Source: Euglena gracilis (taxonomy: Eukaryota > Euglenida > Euglenophyceae > Euglenales). From it: DNA of 64,000 bases. The DNA is taken from contig CP154954.1 of the NCBI GenBank assembly GCA_039621445.1, forward strand, positions 41,161,572 to 41,225,571, given 5' to 3'. Both the position numbers and the translations under genes were made by a program. A model generated the notes under the pieces. That model was not told where the DNA came from. It worked only from the letters and a program-made list of their open reading frames with translations, and searched no databases. This document shows positions 33,430 through 46,480 of this stretch, piece by piece; the first letter of the stretch is position 1; every line of letters begins with the position of its first letter.

Positions 33430-36134
33430 GGGGGAGGGGCAGGGCCAGCTCGGCCGAGGTGGTACAGGCGGGGGACGTTGATGAAGTCCGTGGCGGTGCG
33501 GTCGTACGTCGCGGCCGCGTCGAGCACCTCCTGGATGGCGGCCTTCTTGTTGCGCCAGCCGGTCACCTTTGACCACTTGTCCTTCTCCAGCGACTTGTAC
33601 GTCTCGAAGAAGTGCTGGATCTCCACCTTGACGTGCTCCCCGATGTCCGTTGGGGGCCCGGCGGGGTCCTGTGTTCATGCTTTCCGATGCGGGAGGGGCA
33701 GACCCAAACGAGACATCAATAGGAGGAGTGTGCGACACAGCAACCCCCTGGAGGATAGAGTTGCCAAACGATGTCTGGCTGCCAAGAGGGCCAAATCCCA
33801 CCCAAATATAAGACCGTGGATCCTCTTTTTGGGTCCGTTGCTGAAAATCCCAAAAGAGGTCTTGTTTTGGGGGGTGGTCCATTTTTTCGATTTTTGCTGT
33901 AAAATCGTTCAAAAAAGAGTTCCCACGGGAGAGTCCAAAAGCAGATTCAAAAAAAGCAAGATTCTTGGAAATGAGCGAAAAAATTCTCAAAAATGCCACA
34001 TTCAACCACTGAAAAAAATGGCAAATAAAAAAATACGAATAAATTGCACATTGTGGTGCACTTTTACAAATTCAGGGAGTTTGCCTTTCAAATTCTTTCA
34101 AGAATCCTGGGAGGGTCTCATTTCGGGGGGGTCTGGTTTTTCTGGGCTTTTTCTGCTGAAAATCAGTCGAGGGGGTCTTGTTTTGGGAGAGGTTAAAACC
34201 CACCGGGGGCAGGTCGTTGACCTCCAGGAAGCGGGGGTCCTGGTGGACCACGGCCAGCAGCTTTGCGTCGGCGCCCTTCTCGTCCGCCATGTCCAGCACT
34301 CCGATGACGCGCGCGTCGGCCACCGTGCCCGGGGCGAGGGAGAAGGTGGGGGCAGGGGGGACGTCGAGAGGCCGGGGTGCCGGACGTTGCCGAGGTGCGA
34401 GGGAATTGGGTGGATGTGATGCGCACCAATTGTGCATCAGTTGTGTCACTGGGCGGTCGCTGTGGTTGACAATGGGCTGAGGCGCATGAATGCGCCTCCG
34501 TCTTTTGTTCGGTTCTGTGCATTTTGGTCTTCGTGCCCATCAAAGAGAAAGGGGGGGGTAGGTGGGTGTGGGTGGGTCAGTGTGTTGTGTATTGTGTGTT
34601 TGTGTGTGTTGTGTGTGGTTGTGTCTGTGGGTGGGTGGGTGGGTGGGTGGGTGGGTGGGTGGGTGGGTGGTTGGCGTGTATGGTCTGCATGTGTGTGGAT
34701 GCGCGGTTTGAAAATACCTTAGCACTGCTGAGTGTGCAAAACACAACAAAAAGCATTGGCACGTAACTGAAAAAAAATGAGGATGCGGTGGAGATCAGCG
34801 GGAGGTTTGCTGTGGGAGGTTGGGTTGCGTTTGGTTTGTCGGCCACGGCCAACCGAGTTCAAAGAAAAATTATCTGGTTGGAATTTGGCACCCGCGGCGG
34901 TCAGCCGCCACCAGCCAGAAATCCAACCATGGACGTTGCTGGCAATGCAATGCTTGGAACTGCAGCCGGCCGCAGCCAGCTGCGGCCGGACATGAGCCCA
35001 ACCAGAGAGCTCCCCCAGATTGCAATGTGTGGTCATATTTGCGTGATAAATTGGCCCCTGCTGGGTACCAGTTGCCCCAGACAGCCGCCCAAATAGGGGT
35101 AATACACATGGAGAACCCTCAGTCGGTGCCTTTGGCGCGTCGATCGGGTCCACCCATTTTGCCCTAGTTGGGTGGCTCTTTGGGTTTGCTGTGCACCTTG
35201 TGGAGACCAATGTAATAATGGACAGGTCCAACTGTTTTTATTAGAATCCTAACCGTAACCCTATTCCTTTAAATAATTTCATCAACTGCGTAATTACTCA
35301 ACAATTGGTCGGCTGGCTGGCTGAGGCTGGCCGCAGCCGAAGGTGATCCAAACACAGAAAAATGTGTCCCCCCGTTGGTTGGAAAAGCAGCCAGCCGTGG
35401 CCGGCAACAGTCCAAACACCAGTCAGTTGAGGTGAAGTAGCTTGGATGGCCCTGCCACAGCCAACAAAACGTGAGCCAACCTCCCATGGCAACCCCCCCC
35501 CAGAGATCAACCACAGTTGATTGTCTGTGATGTGGTCCGGGGAGGAGGGTCAACCCCCCCTGGCTGGACAGCACCAGGATGTCGAGGGGGTCGCCGTCGC
35601 CGCACAGGGTGCGCGGGATGAAGCCGTAGTCGTACGGGTAGAACACCGCGGAGTGCAGCACACGGTCCAGCCGCACGCAGCCCGTCTCCTCGTCGAACTC
35701 GTACTTGTTGTTGGCCCCCTTAGGGCACTCGATGTACGCCTGCACGATGTCCCGGGCACGGCGAGGCCCTCCTGGGACGTTACAGTCATGAGCAGGAGGA
35801 GCGGGTTTATCCGATGCGAGTGCTTAAAAAAATAAACAACGAAAAAAAGCTATCCAGATGAGGCAGAGGGCTGGGGTCGAGGCAGAAACGCCCCTCCCCT
35901 GCCACTCCACTGCGAGGGAGCTACCCAAACGACATGGCTTGCCCAGCCGTGGGCCGGGAACATGTCGTATCGGGGGGCCTGCCCGGCGCGGGTCACGCCA
36001 AACAGGTCGCGGGGTGCGTGGTGGAAGTCCACTGGCGGCTGCTCGCAACGCTTTTGGGCGCCTTCCTCCCCCTCCGTGGCGGCCTCCGACTTCTTGTGTT
36101 CGAGGTCGCCGCGCGTGAGCACAGGCGCATTCAT
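33430..36134 (-). CDS. Soluble inorganic pyrophosphatase unit 2
   Basis: Family I pyrophosphatase with a complete set of recognisable active-site residues. Exons on the minus strand: 36134-35925 (70 codons from Met, with [20 protein letters not shown]), 35739-35566 (58 codons: [46 protein letters not shown]), 34347-34204 (48 codons: [20 protein letters not shown]), and 33668-about 33430 ([18 protein letters not shown]). Intron 35924-35740 is GT-AG. Intron 35565-34348 is nonconventional (CAG at +4, CTG at -8, CAGGGGGG/CCCCCCTG stem). Intron 34203-33669 is GT-AG. All junctions are phase 0. The Met at 36134 has an in-frame TAG just upstream, which could also be an acceptor. No stop follows the last PPase residues at once, so fusion to unit 3 is possible. 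Confidence 0.85.
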
Positions 36135-36599
36135 GCAAGGAACAGCCCCCTAAAAACGAGGGCAGAGAAAACTGGCTTTACGCTGTCCTTGCTCACCCAC
36201 CAAAAACTATTACATTATACGAAACGCACACAAGGACCAAAGGCAGCACAATCTTCATTGCGCCTTGACAAAGTTGTCAGCTGAAAGTCTTCAGCTGACA
36301 AACAACTGGGCACAAGCCCACAACTTAGGCCTTTTGAGGACTTACCAGCATGACAGCAATCATCAACGTTGAAGAAAATACTTTTTGGATTTTCTGTTTT
36401 TTGGGGGGCGATTTTTGTTACTTGGCCACCCGATGAGGTCCTTTGGGTGGTTGTTAACTAAAGGCGGGGAAAATCCTGACCTGATGCTTCCAATACAGAC
36501 CCTCGCGGCAACTTCCAAAGGGCAGGTTATAGCCTCGCCAGGATGACAACCACTTCCGGGAGGGGGGGGGCGGACAAACCACCCCCTTCAGGAAGGCTG
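36135..36599. other. Gap between pyrophosphatase units 1 and 2
   Basis: No coding segment seen. It contains CAGCTGAAAGTCTTCAGCTG (36277-36296), an inverted repeat just upstream of unit 2. A promoter or leader could lie here but no defined element is recognised. Confidence 0.5.
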
Positions 36600-39500
36600 T
36601 CAGGGGCGGCGGGCGAGGTACATCTGGCGGGAGTCGCGGAGGTCCTGCAGGGCTCGCTCACGGCCGTGGAAACCGCTCACCTTGGCCCACTTCACGTGGC
36701 CGGGCTTGGACTCCAGCCGCTTGTAGTTGGCAAAGAAGTGCTGGATCTCCCGCATGCAGTGTGACGGCGGCAGGGCAGGATGGGTGGGCGGGGGGGGGGG
36801 GGGGGGGGGAGCAGGCTGAATTCGACCAACACTGGGGGGTCAGAGAGCCAGCGGGCCGGCAAGCACTTCCCCCTGGCTGCCTGGGGGGATCGGTAGCTGC
36901 CTGGTCGTGGGCCAAAGTATTTCAAAATGGGCCTTTTCTGGGCTTTCGGCGCCTTCCGCATCAGAGTGCCAGGCACTTTGGGTGGGGACTCCACCCGCCC
37001 CCAGGCGTCGGATCTGGGTGCCTTGGAGTGCCTGTCCAAGCAGACACATCGGAGGACCCACAGTCGGTTGCAAATGGTCCCACTTCTTCCTCTGGTGGTA
37101 GAAGCAGGTGCAGGACCCAGCGAGGGGAAAGCCGGTGCTTTCGCCTGCGGCGGCGGGGGTCCGGACCCTGGGTGGGAGATCGGGCAGGTCCCGGATCGTG
37201 TCAGAGCGGGGGTCCTTGTGGACCACCGCCAGCAGCTTCTGGTCCCGGGCAGGCAAGGCCCTGACCACCCACCGGGCTACCCACCGCTGAATGTTAGGGT
37301 TGTTGTTAGGGTTTGTTGGGGACAGTTGGTGAGGGGGGCACGAGGGCTGAACGGGGACCCATCACGTCGCAGAGAAGTGGCACTGGTGTGGACGGAGGGG
37401 AGGGGAGTCTCCCGTTAAAAAGGGAGAGGCTCCTGCACAGGGCCCAGGGGCCTGGCCCTGCCCCTTCTCGTCCTCCATGTCCATCACTCCGATGATGCGG
37501 GCATCCGCCACGACGCCCGGCGTCAGGGGGTAGTTGGACAGGATGAGCACGTCGATTGGCAGCGAGGGCACCGCTCAACGGAGACGCTGGCCGGGAGTGC
37601 ATAGCAGACAGTCTTTCACTGGCAGTATGTGTGTGTGCGTGTGTTTAAGACATTAAATAAAGCTAACGTTTGGGGATCATTCAGTTTGCAAAATGGCATT
37701 AAATGAGCTAAATCAAGACGGTTTTGAGACATAATCTTTTGTCTTTTGTCCCTCCAGTTTCCAGAAATGAAAGCGCTTTTGAGCCTTCATACAAATAATG
37801 CAGAGGATTCAACCTGCAGCGCTTTCAAAAAACATAAAGAATGAGAATTACAGGGGAAAAAAGAAAAAGAAAAGGCACCAACAAGAATAAAATGCCCAGC
37901 AAACGAGGTATTCTTTGGCGGCACATCTCGCACTTAAGCTTTTTTTCTTTGTTAATGTGCACTAACGCATACATGGACATCTTTTTTTAACAAAAATGAC
38001 AAGATATGGCCCCAAAAACCCAAAAATGTAGGCAGGATGTGCTGTGCCAGGACGAGGAGATGGAAGCTGGGGCTTTGGCAAATAGTAGTGCATAAGAGCA
38101 GGTGTAACCGCAGCATATGATACGCGCAACGTCCAGCAGGTGTGTTTTGAACAATGGCTGTCTCATTAACAGGATATTGACTGAATGATTTGGTGAGCTG
38201 TGCCTAAGCCTGAAGCGATACCCTGCAACTTAGCTGTTTGAGAAATTGGCAGTCGGTGTGGGCAAATGCGCAAATGGGCGGTGTGCGCAAATGCGCACAC
38301 CAACCGTTTGTGTAAGTGTGAAAAGGACCATGTGTGCCAGCTGCAATTGATATCTTTGCAAAATTGTACAAGCGGCTGGCTTGTGCAAATGCGAAAAACA
38401 GTCTGTTTGGTGGGTTGGCTCATCTGCACACAACACCCACTTGTGCAACTTAACACACGTACCATTTGGAGGGTGTGGCACCACTGAACTTTAGAAATCC
38501 TTACGTGCGAGGTATTCTGTAAAATTTACAAATTTACACAATAGAACGGCCAGCCTGCGGGCCCGAATTTGGGCATCAGCAATTGAAGCTGTGAAAAACC
38601 ATCCTTGGACCCTGAAACATCAAAACAAACGACACTTTCAGGTTTTATCCTGAAAAAAACTAATCTTAGAAGTGCCCTTCACCCCCAGTATTTTAGTCCA
38701 AAAATGAGGTACAGTACATTGGCTGAAAATGGATGTGTATGCTGACTTGAAAACCCCTGTGTTCAGGGTGCCACATAATGCAATACACTGACACGCTTCA
38801 TTTGACCTCCTCAAGTACACCTTACAACACCCTGTTTCGATCCTTCGTCTCAGAAGTCACGGTTGCCAAGGCTTCAAAATGAAAAGGAATTCTGGTTGGT
38901 GCCCACAATTGTGAAAAGCAACCATTTTAATGGTTGATGCGCGCATTTGCGCACACCAAGCCCAAGCATACCAGCAATTCAACAAAGGGGGTCCAGCACC
39001 ACAGGAATACAAGGGAGGTAAAATCACAGTGTTGTCACATTCATTTTCCAACTCCAAACACACTGCCATTGGAGGCTCTCAGTTGGTTTGAAAATGGTTG
39101 GTCTGTGCAAATGCGCACATCGCCCATGGGTGCATTTGAGCACAGCCACGGAGCCTTAAACAGCAGCAGGGCATTGATGGGCAACTTGCCACTGAATTCA
39201 ACAGAAAACTGGTGGCAATCCTCCTGTGTTCTTTATCCCCCTCATGAGACCCCTGTGGCAGGATTCTCGAACAGTCCATTGTTTATGTTGCATGTGCACT
39301 TCCACTCCTTTCGTGGCTAACTTCAAAAACCCCCACAATGTGCCGCAAAACTTCAAAAAGCAAGCAAAGAGGTGGGTGGACCTGCCACCCCACCTCCAGA
39401 GCACCACCTGGCGCTGGCAGTTGTCACACAGGGAATGGGGGGAGGCGGCACCGGGATTTTGGTGTTTTTGTCGGTGTTTTTTTTCCACTTTGAGGGGGGG

Positions 39501-40429
39501 TAGGTCCGGGGGTTTTCGTGTCATTCTGACCTCAAAAAAACAGCAAAAAAAACACGTAATTCTCAGGAAAGCCAGTGCCCAAAATGAGAAATCGCTCATA
39601 TTTGTCCAATGCTTCTGCCTCTCACCCTCACCACTTGCAACGCCGGTGGTGTGCGAAAATGCGCACATCGACCTAAAAAAGCTTAAGTGCGAGATGCGCC
39701 GCCTAAGGTATTTATCCCAAATGGCCAGCGAGTTGGCCAGCAGTGACCTCGAAGGGTCGCCATCGCCGCACAGGGTGTTGGGGACGAAGCCATAGTCCCC
39801 GGGGTAGAACACGGAGCTGTGCAGGACGCGGTCCAGGGTCAGCAGGCCCCAGTCCTTCTCCAGCTCGTACTTGTTGGGGGTCACCGAGGGGGCCGGCGGT
39901 GCAAAGGGGAGGAGGGTCCCCCAACCCTCGGGCTTCTGGTCTGAAGAGCTCTTATTGCAGTGCTTGCTGTGGTTGGCCCAAGGGTGGCCAAGGGTGGCGC
40001 CATTGCAATAGATTCCTCAATTTTGAAGATCAATTCCCCTCTTTGGGCTTGGCTGTTCTGTGCTCTTTCCAACCCCCCAAAAATGGGCAAGCTCAATCCC
40101 ATGAATGGGGAGGGCACACCCCGGAAAGCATGGGAAGGGAACCTACTTGGAGAAAAGGGATGCCGAAAAAAGCCTCCATTCACAAGCACCACGAACCAAA
40201 TATGATCCAACCACCCGGGACCCGGGGGACCACTCCATGCCACTCAACGTTGGTACATCCTCCAAAGACAACCGGCCTGCTCTCGGTGGCACGGCCGCCC
40301 CCCGCCCCGAATGGCACCTCCACGAACACGGGCACGATGTCCTCCTGCGGGTTCTGCGGCAGCGCCTCCAGCACCGCGCTGTCGATGAGCATGTGGCCGT
40401 GGCTGGTGGACCGGTCGGAGCCCGTGTAG
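36600..40429 (-). CDS. Soluble inorganic pyrophosphatase unit 1
   Basis: Family I pyrophosphatase on the minus strand. Exon blocks: 40429-40307 (after [26 protein letters not shown]), 39882-39754 ([20 protein letters not shown], then [13 protein letters not shown] and GDGDP), 37557-37462 ([28 protein letters not shown]), 37260-37167 ([14 protein letters not shown]), and about 36756-36600 ([15 protein letters not shown], ending RQMYLARRP and TGA at 36602-36600). The signature GDGDP/IDVL is split by an intron. Catalytic Glu20, Lys29, Arg43, Asp65, Asp67, Asp70 and Tyr/Lys141-142 equivalents are present. The intron 37461-37261 fits GC-AG. Two others lack GT-AG but their ends pair. A short insertion lies between DEKG and RDQK. 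Upstream exons with the start were not found. Confidence 0.82.
37558..39753. other. Intron of pyrophosphatase unit 1 with palindromic motifs
   Basis: No exon inside. The near-palindrome GTGTGCGCAAATGCGCACAC lies at 38281-38300. Related half-sites of the form GTGCAAATGCGCACA occur at about 38268-38280, 38385-38397, 38938-38957, 39104-39120 and 39650-39666. Confidence 0.6.
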
Positions 40430-42100
40430 CTGGGGTGGTGGGTCGGCATGGCAGGGGTGGGACCAGGGAGGTCTGGGGGTCGGAAGGGGGGGCCCATGCC
40501 GGCAGCCACCTACACCACACCCGCGGATGCGGTGCGCAATGGGGGGTTGAGAGTTACTGAGTTAGAGTTCACCATTCTGGGGTGATAATTCCAACCCACG
40601 TACATCAGAAAAAGTGAAATTGACTGTCTCCACTCCGCCGGACGGCAAATACCTGTGCATAGATGTGGTGCCCGCCATTCAAATCTGCATGCTGGGGTTC
40701 CCAGTGAAGGAGAAGCACCACATCACAGCAATGGGTGTAGGCCATCACACCACATTCATGAATGTAACCCCCCCCAAAAAATAAGCCCCCCCCCATAAAT
40801 AAGACCCTTCCTGGCTGGTCCGAGCAAAAATCCATGAAATGAACCCCCCCATAAATAGACCCCCCCCCCTGCCGGCGCGAAGCGCTGGATTTTTGAAAAA
40901 ATGGGGCATTTTGGGGGATATATCTGCCATTTTGGAACAATTTTCACACAACTCAGCATATTTTCTCCTATTGTCTGGCACGAAGCGCCGAATTCTTCGA
41001 CAATTGGTATTTTGGGGGTCGTTTTTTTGGACATTTTGGGGTGTCCAAAAACTTTTCCAGCAAAAATCAATAAAATAGACCCCCCCCCATGAATAAGACC
41101 CCCCTCGGGCTTTCCAGCAACCGACCCATAAATTCCTATTATATATATATATATATTAATCCTATTATGGGGGGTTTAGGTGTAGTCATCCCACCCCCAA
41201 TCCCACACCACAAACAGACGCATTCCACCCAACAAATAGACCCAAGCCCATTGCTTATCAATCTGCGGGTGGACACGCACCGTACTGGGCCTCACTGGGC
41301 AAACAATACCAATATTTCCGTCCAAATATCAGGAACCTCTAACACAATACGCAACCCAGCCCATGATGCAACCGTCAATAGGGCCAAACGGAATGCCGGC
41401 ACCCCACTCAACAACCAGGGTGCTAACCAGGAAGTTTCATTTTCTTGCAAGGAAAAAAATGCCAGGACAGTGCCACCAGCTATGGCACTTGATCCTTCTA
41501 AAATGAAGATCTGTAACCAAATGCGGATTAACTGTTGGCCACAGTTAATCCGCATTAATCTGTTAATCCGCCACAGTTTATTCGCATCCGCCACGAGAGG
41601 CACAGCCCTCTCGTGGTGGGAACTTCAAATCCTTCAGAATTCTGGCACTTCCAATCCTGGCAAACTCACAATTTCACGCATTGGGGGAAGGATATGAAAA
41701 TCCAATGTGGTCCAAAAGGCTGCCCCTGGACTCGCTGGCACTGGTTCAGTTGGATTTACCTCAAAACCGAAGGGCTTTTCAACCCTGCAGGAATCCAGCT
41801 CGTAAATTCGAAAATTTGGGCCGGCTGGAAAAAGCTGGGCTGACCCCATAGTTGGGCTCGAAGAGGGTTAAAAAAAAATTGTGTTTCTTGTTTGTTTTGT
41901 GTTCAGTTTCGAAAAAAATGCCCCCAAAAACTGCCAGTTATACAAAAAAAAACCCGAAAATTGCCTGGGTGGCCTTTCACAAGCCACTTTTTGCCCATTT
42001 GGCCGACTTTTTGCACCTCGAAAGCAAGAAATGTGTTGCCGTCCATCCAGACATCCTTGGAAAATAAACAAAATTTGTCAATGGGGGAGGGGTGTCCGAG
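40430..42100. other. Upstream of unit 1; no gene seen
   Basis: C-run-rich sequence at 40765-41105 with repeated CATAAATAGACCCCCC units and GGCGCGAAGCGC-type hairpins, a TA microsatellite (41138-41157), and two strong stem-loops at 41521-41616 (separate entry). Unassigned unique sequence fills the rest. The 5' exons of unit 1 may be here but I cannot identify them. Confidence 0.5.
41521..41616. other. Two adjacent perfect stem-loops
   Basis: 41521-41555 folds as ATGCGGATTAACTGT, a 5-nt loop, and its exact complement (15-bp stem). 41591-41616 folds with CCACGAGAG against CTCTCGTGG. The intervening TTAATCTGTTAATCCGCC repeats half of the first stem. Function is unknown. It could be element ends or a structured RNA. 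Confidence 0.6.
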
Positions 42101-42264
42101 GCTGGAAAAAAGGCTGCGCTTAAGCAACGGCCCACCATCCAAAGTGCCAAAAAAAGGGGTGAACTTGACCATACAATTTTCGCCCTTGGACAGCCTTTTC
42201 ACCTGAGGGAGGTCCTTGAGGAGCTGGGTCCTGGGCAAAAAAAATGCAGTTCCAGGGTTTCCGG

Positions 42265-44579
<2,315 letters not shown>

Positions 44580-46480
44580 TGTGCGCAGCGGAGGGCGGCC
44601 CAAACGAAGCCGGGTTTAACGTCGATGTCTGAGAAGAGGAAGGCGGGATGGATGGGGGGTGGGGAGGGAGGGTTTTGAACTGGCTCCCAGGCAACAGCGT
44701 AGCACAGGATGCAAAACTGACGGTGCTGCATTTCTTTAATGTCCGGTTCCTCAGACCCAAATCTCTCTGATTCCCAGAACGTGGAGAGGCAGGACCAAAG
44801 TGGTTCAAAAGCACCCCCCCCCACAGAGGGTGGGAGGCATGGATACTTGCTGAGGACCCCAGCAATGATTACATTGATTTGCGGACGACAACATTTCTGC
44901 ATTCCTGGGATTGTTTCACTCTGAGAGTGCTGGATTTCCAGGCTGACTCTCCGGCTGGGTGTTGTGGAAACAAGGCAGAAACAAAAGGGAATGGCCCCAC
45001 AAAAAAGAAGCAGGAAATTGTCGCAGAGGCATAACACAATTGAATCCTACTGTCTTCAACACCTACGACGTCAACAGAAAATACCCGCAGCCACTTACAC
45101 CAAACTTCACCTCCGACGGAAGCGGCAGAGCAAGGAAGAATGCGACGGACATCCATGCGCAACAGTACACTACACCGTACAGCAGAACTGTTCACTGTCC
45201 CCCTCCCTGCCCCTCTCATTTTCCCTTTCCTCCCTCTGGTGAAGGGAGCCGATGGCAAGAGGGGTTGGGGACATGGCTGGACGGGAAGGTTTGGTGTCGG
45301 ACCCCCCCCCCACCAACCAACACACTGCGAGGGAACTTTCCTTTGGCGCCGAAAGCTTTGAAGAAAAAAGTTTTGACGTGGAATTCGCCGCCCCTGGAGA
45401 GAAAAAAAAATGGGAAGGGGGGCCCACCAACCACGATGACAGGATGATGGCAGGGAGGGGGGGTGCCTACCCTCCACAGGGTTTCTGGGTTTCTCGTCCA
45501 ACTCTGGCTGGGGCACGGGTGGCACGGGATGTCGCCGCGGGAGGGGCAACAACACCCCACCGGGGTGGGTCTGGGTCTGGGAAGGCCACACAGTGCCGGC
45601 TACGGACGCAGGCCAATCATGAAAACAGCTGCCAGCGCACGCCTGCCTAGATCGGTGGCACAGGGCGAGGAGGCCCCCAACCCCATCCTATCCCCACAAC
45701 CCTCATGGTTCCACATTGCACAACAATGGCAGTGAAGAAAAGGAACAGTGCCGGGAAAAAATCCGGAACTTCAAAATATCCGTCTTTTTTGACAAGCAGC
45801 CAACAATGAAGACCACTCAGACCCTGTGATGCCTGGCCTCTTAGGGTGGGTGGGTGGGCCAGGTTGATTCTCAAAATGGATGGCTGGGGTCAGGCCTTCA
45901 TCCCTTTAGATACACTTCATCCCCCTGGGGGTGTGACAAAATCAGTCCAGAGCCAGAGGCAGACGTTTTCAAACAAAACATCACACGGTTTCCAGCAGCA
46001 GGCTGGGGTACCAGCTTGGCCTGGTCATGTCTGCGGCCACGCAATGGCGGTGGCGCTATGGCTGGGGCTGTGGGCTGTGCGTTTGTGTGTTGTGCAATGG
46101 AGGCAGGCCCCACATGGGTCGAGGAAGTGCCCCCCCACCCAACCTGCGGCACACACCGGTGCCTAGGGGAGAGGAGCAGACCCCCCACAGTGGTGCCCAC
46201 GTCGGACGTCCTGGGGACAGAGGCAGGGGCTAAGCAAGCCAAACGCCGGTGGCCAGAGGTGGCCAGGAAGGATATAACTTGCCCAGGTCGGAAGACGGCG
46301 GTCCTGTTGGTGCCAGGGCACGGCGCGGGCTGGGGCCACGGCCGCGAGATGCCGCCTGCGTGTTGCCTTGGCGAGGACTCCGGGCTGGTGCGAAATTGTT
46401 GCAACGGTCTGTGGACACAGGCAAGGGATTCCGGACAAGGTTGACAGGGTGTTCTGCCTGTAAAGTCAGCTGTTAGGTCA
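44580..46480. other. 5' flank of gene B copy B
   Basis: Conserved with 15533-17480. No independent gene is established. A short conserved proline-rich minus-strand stretch (about 45535-45480) is the only coding-like segment. Confidence 0.5.

Noticed and set aside
36600-40429. All three pyrophosphatase units as one continuous polyprotein
   Set aside because: Unit 1 ends RQMYLARRP with an in-frame TGA. Only units 2 and 3 remain candidates for fusion.
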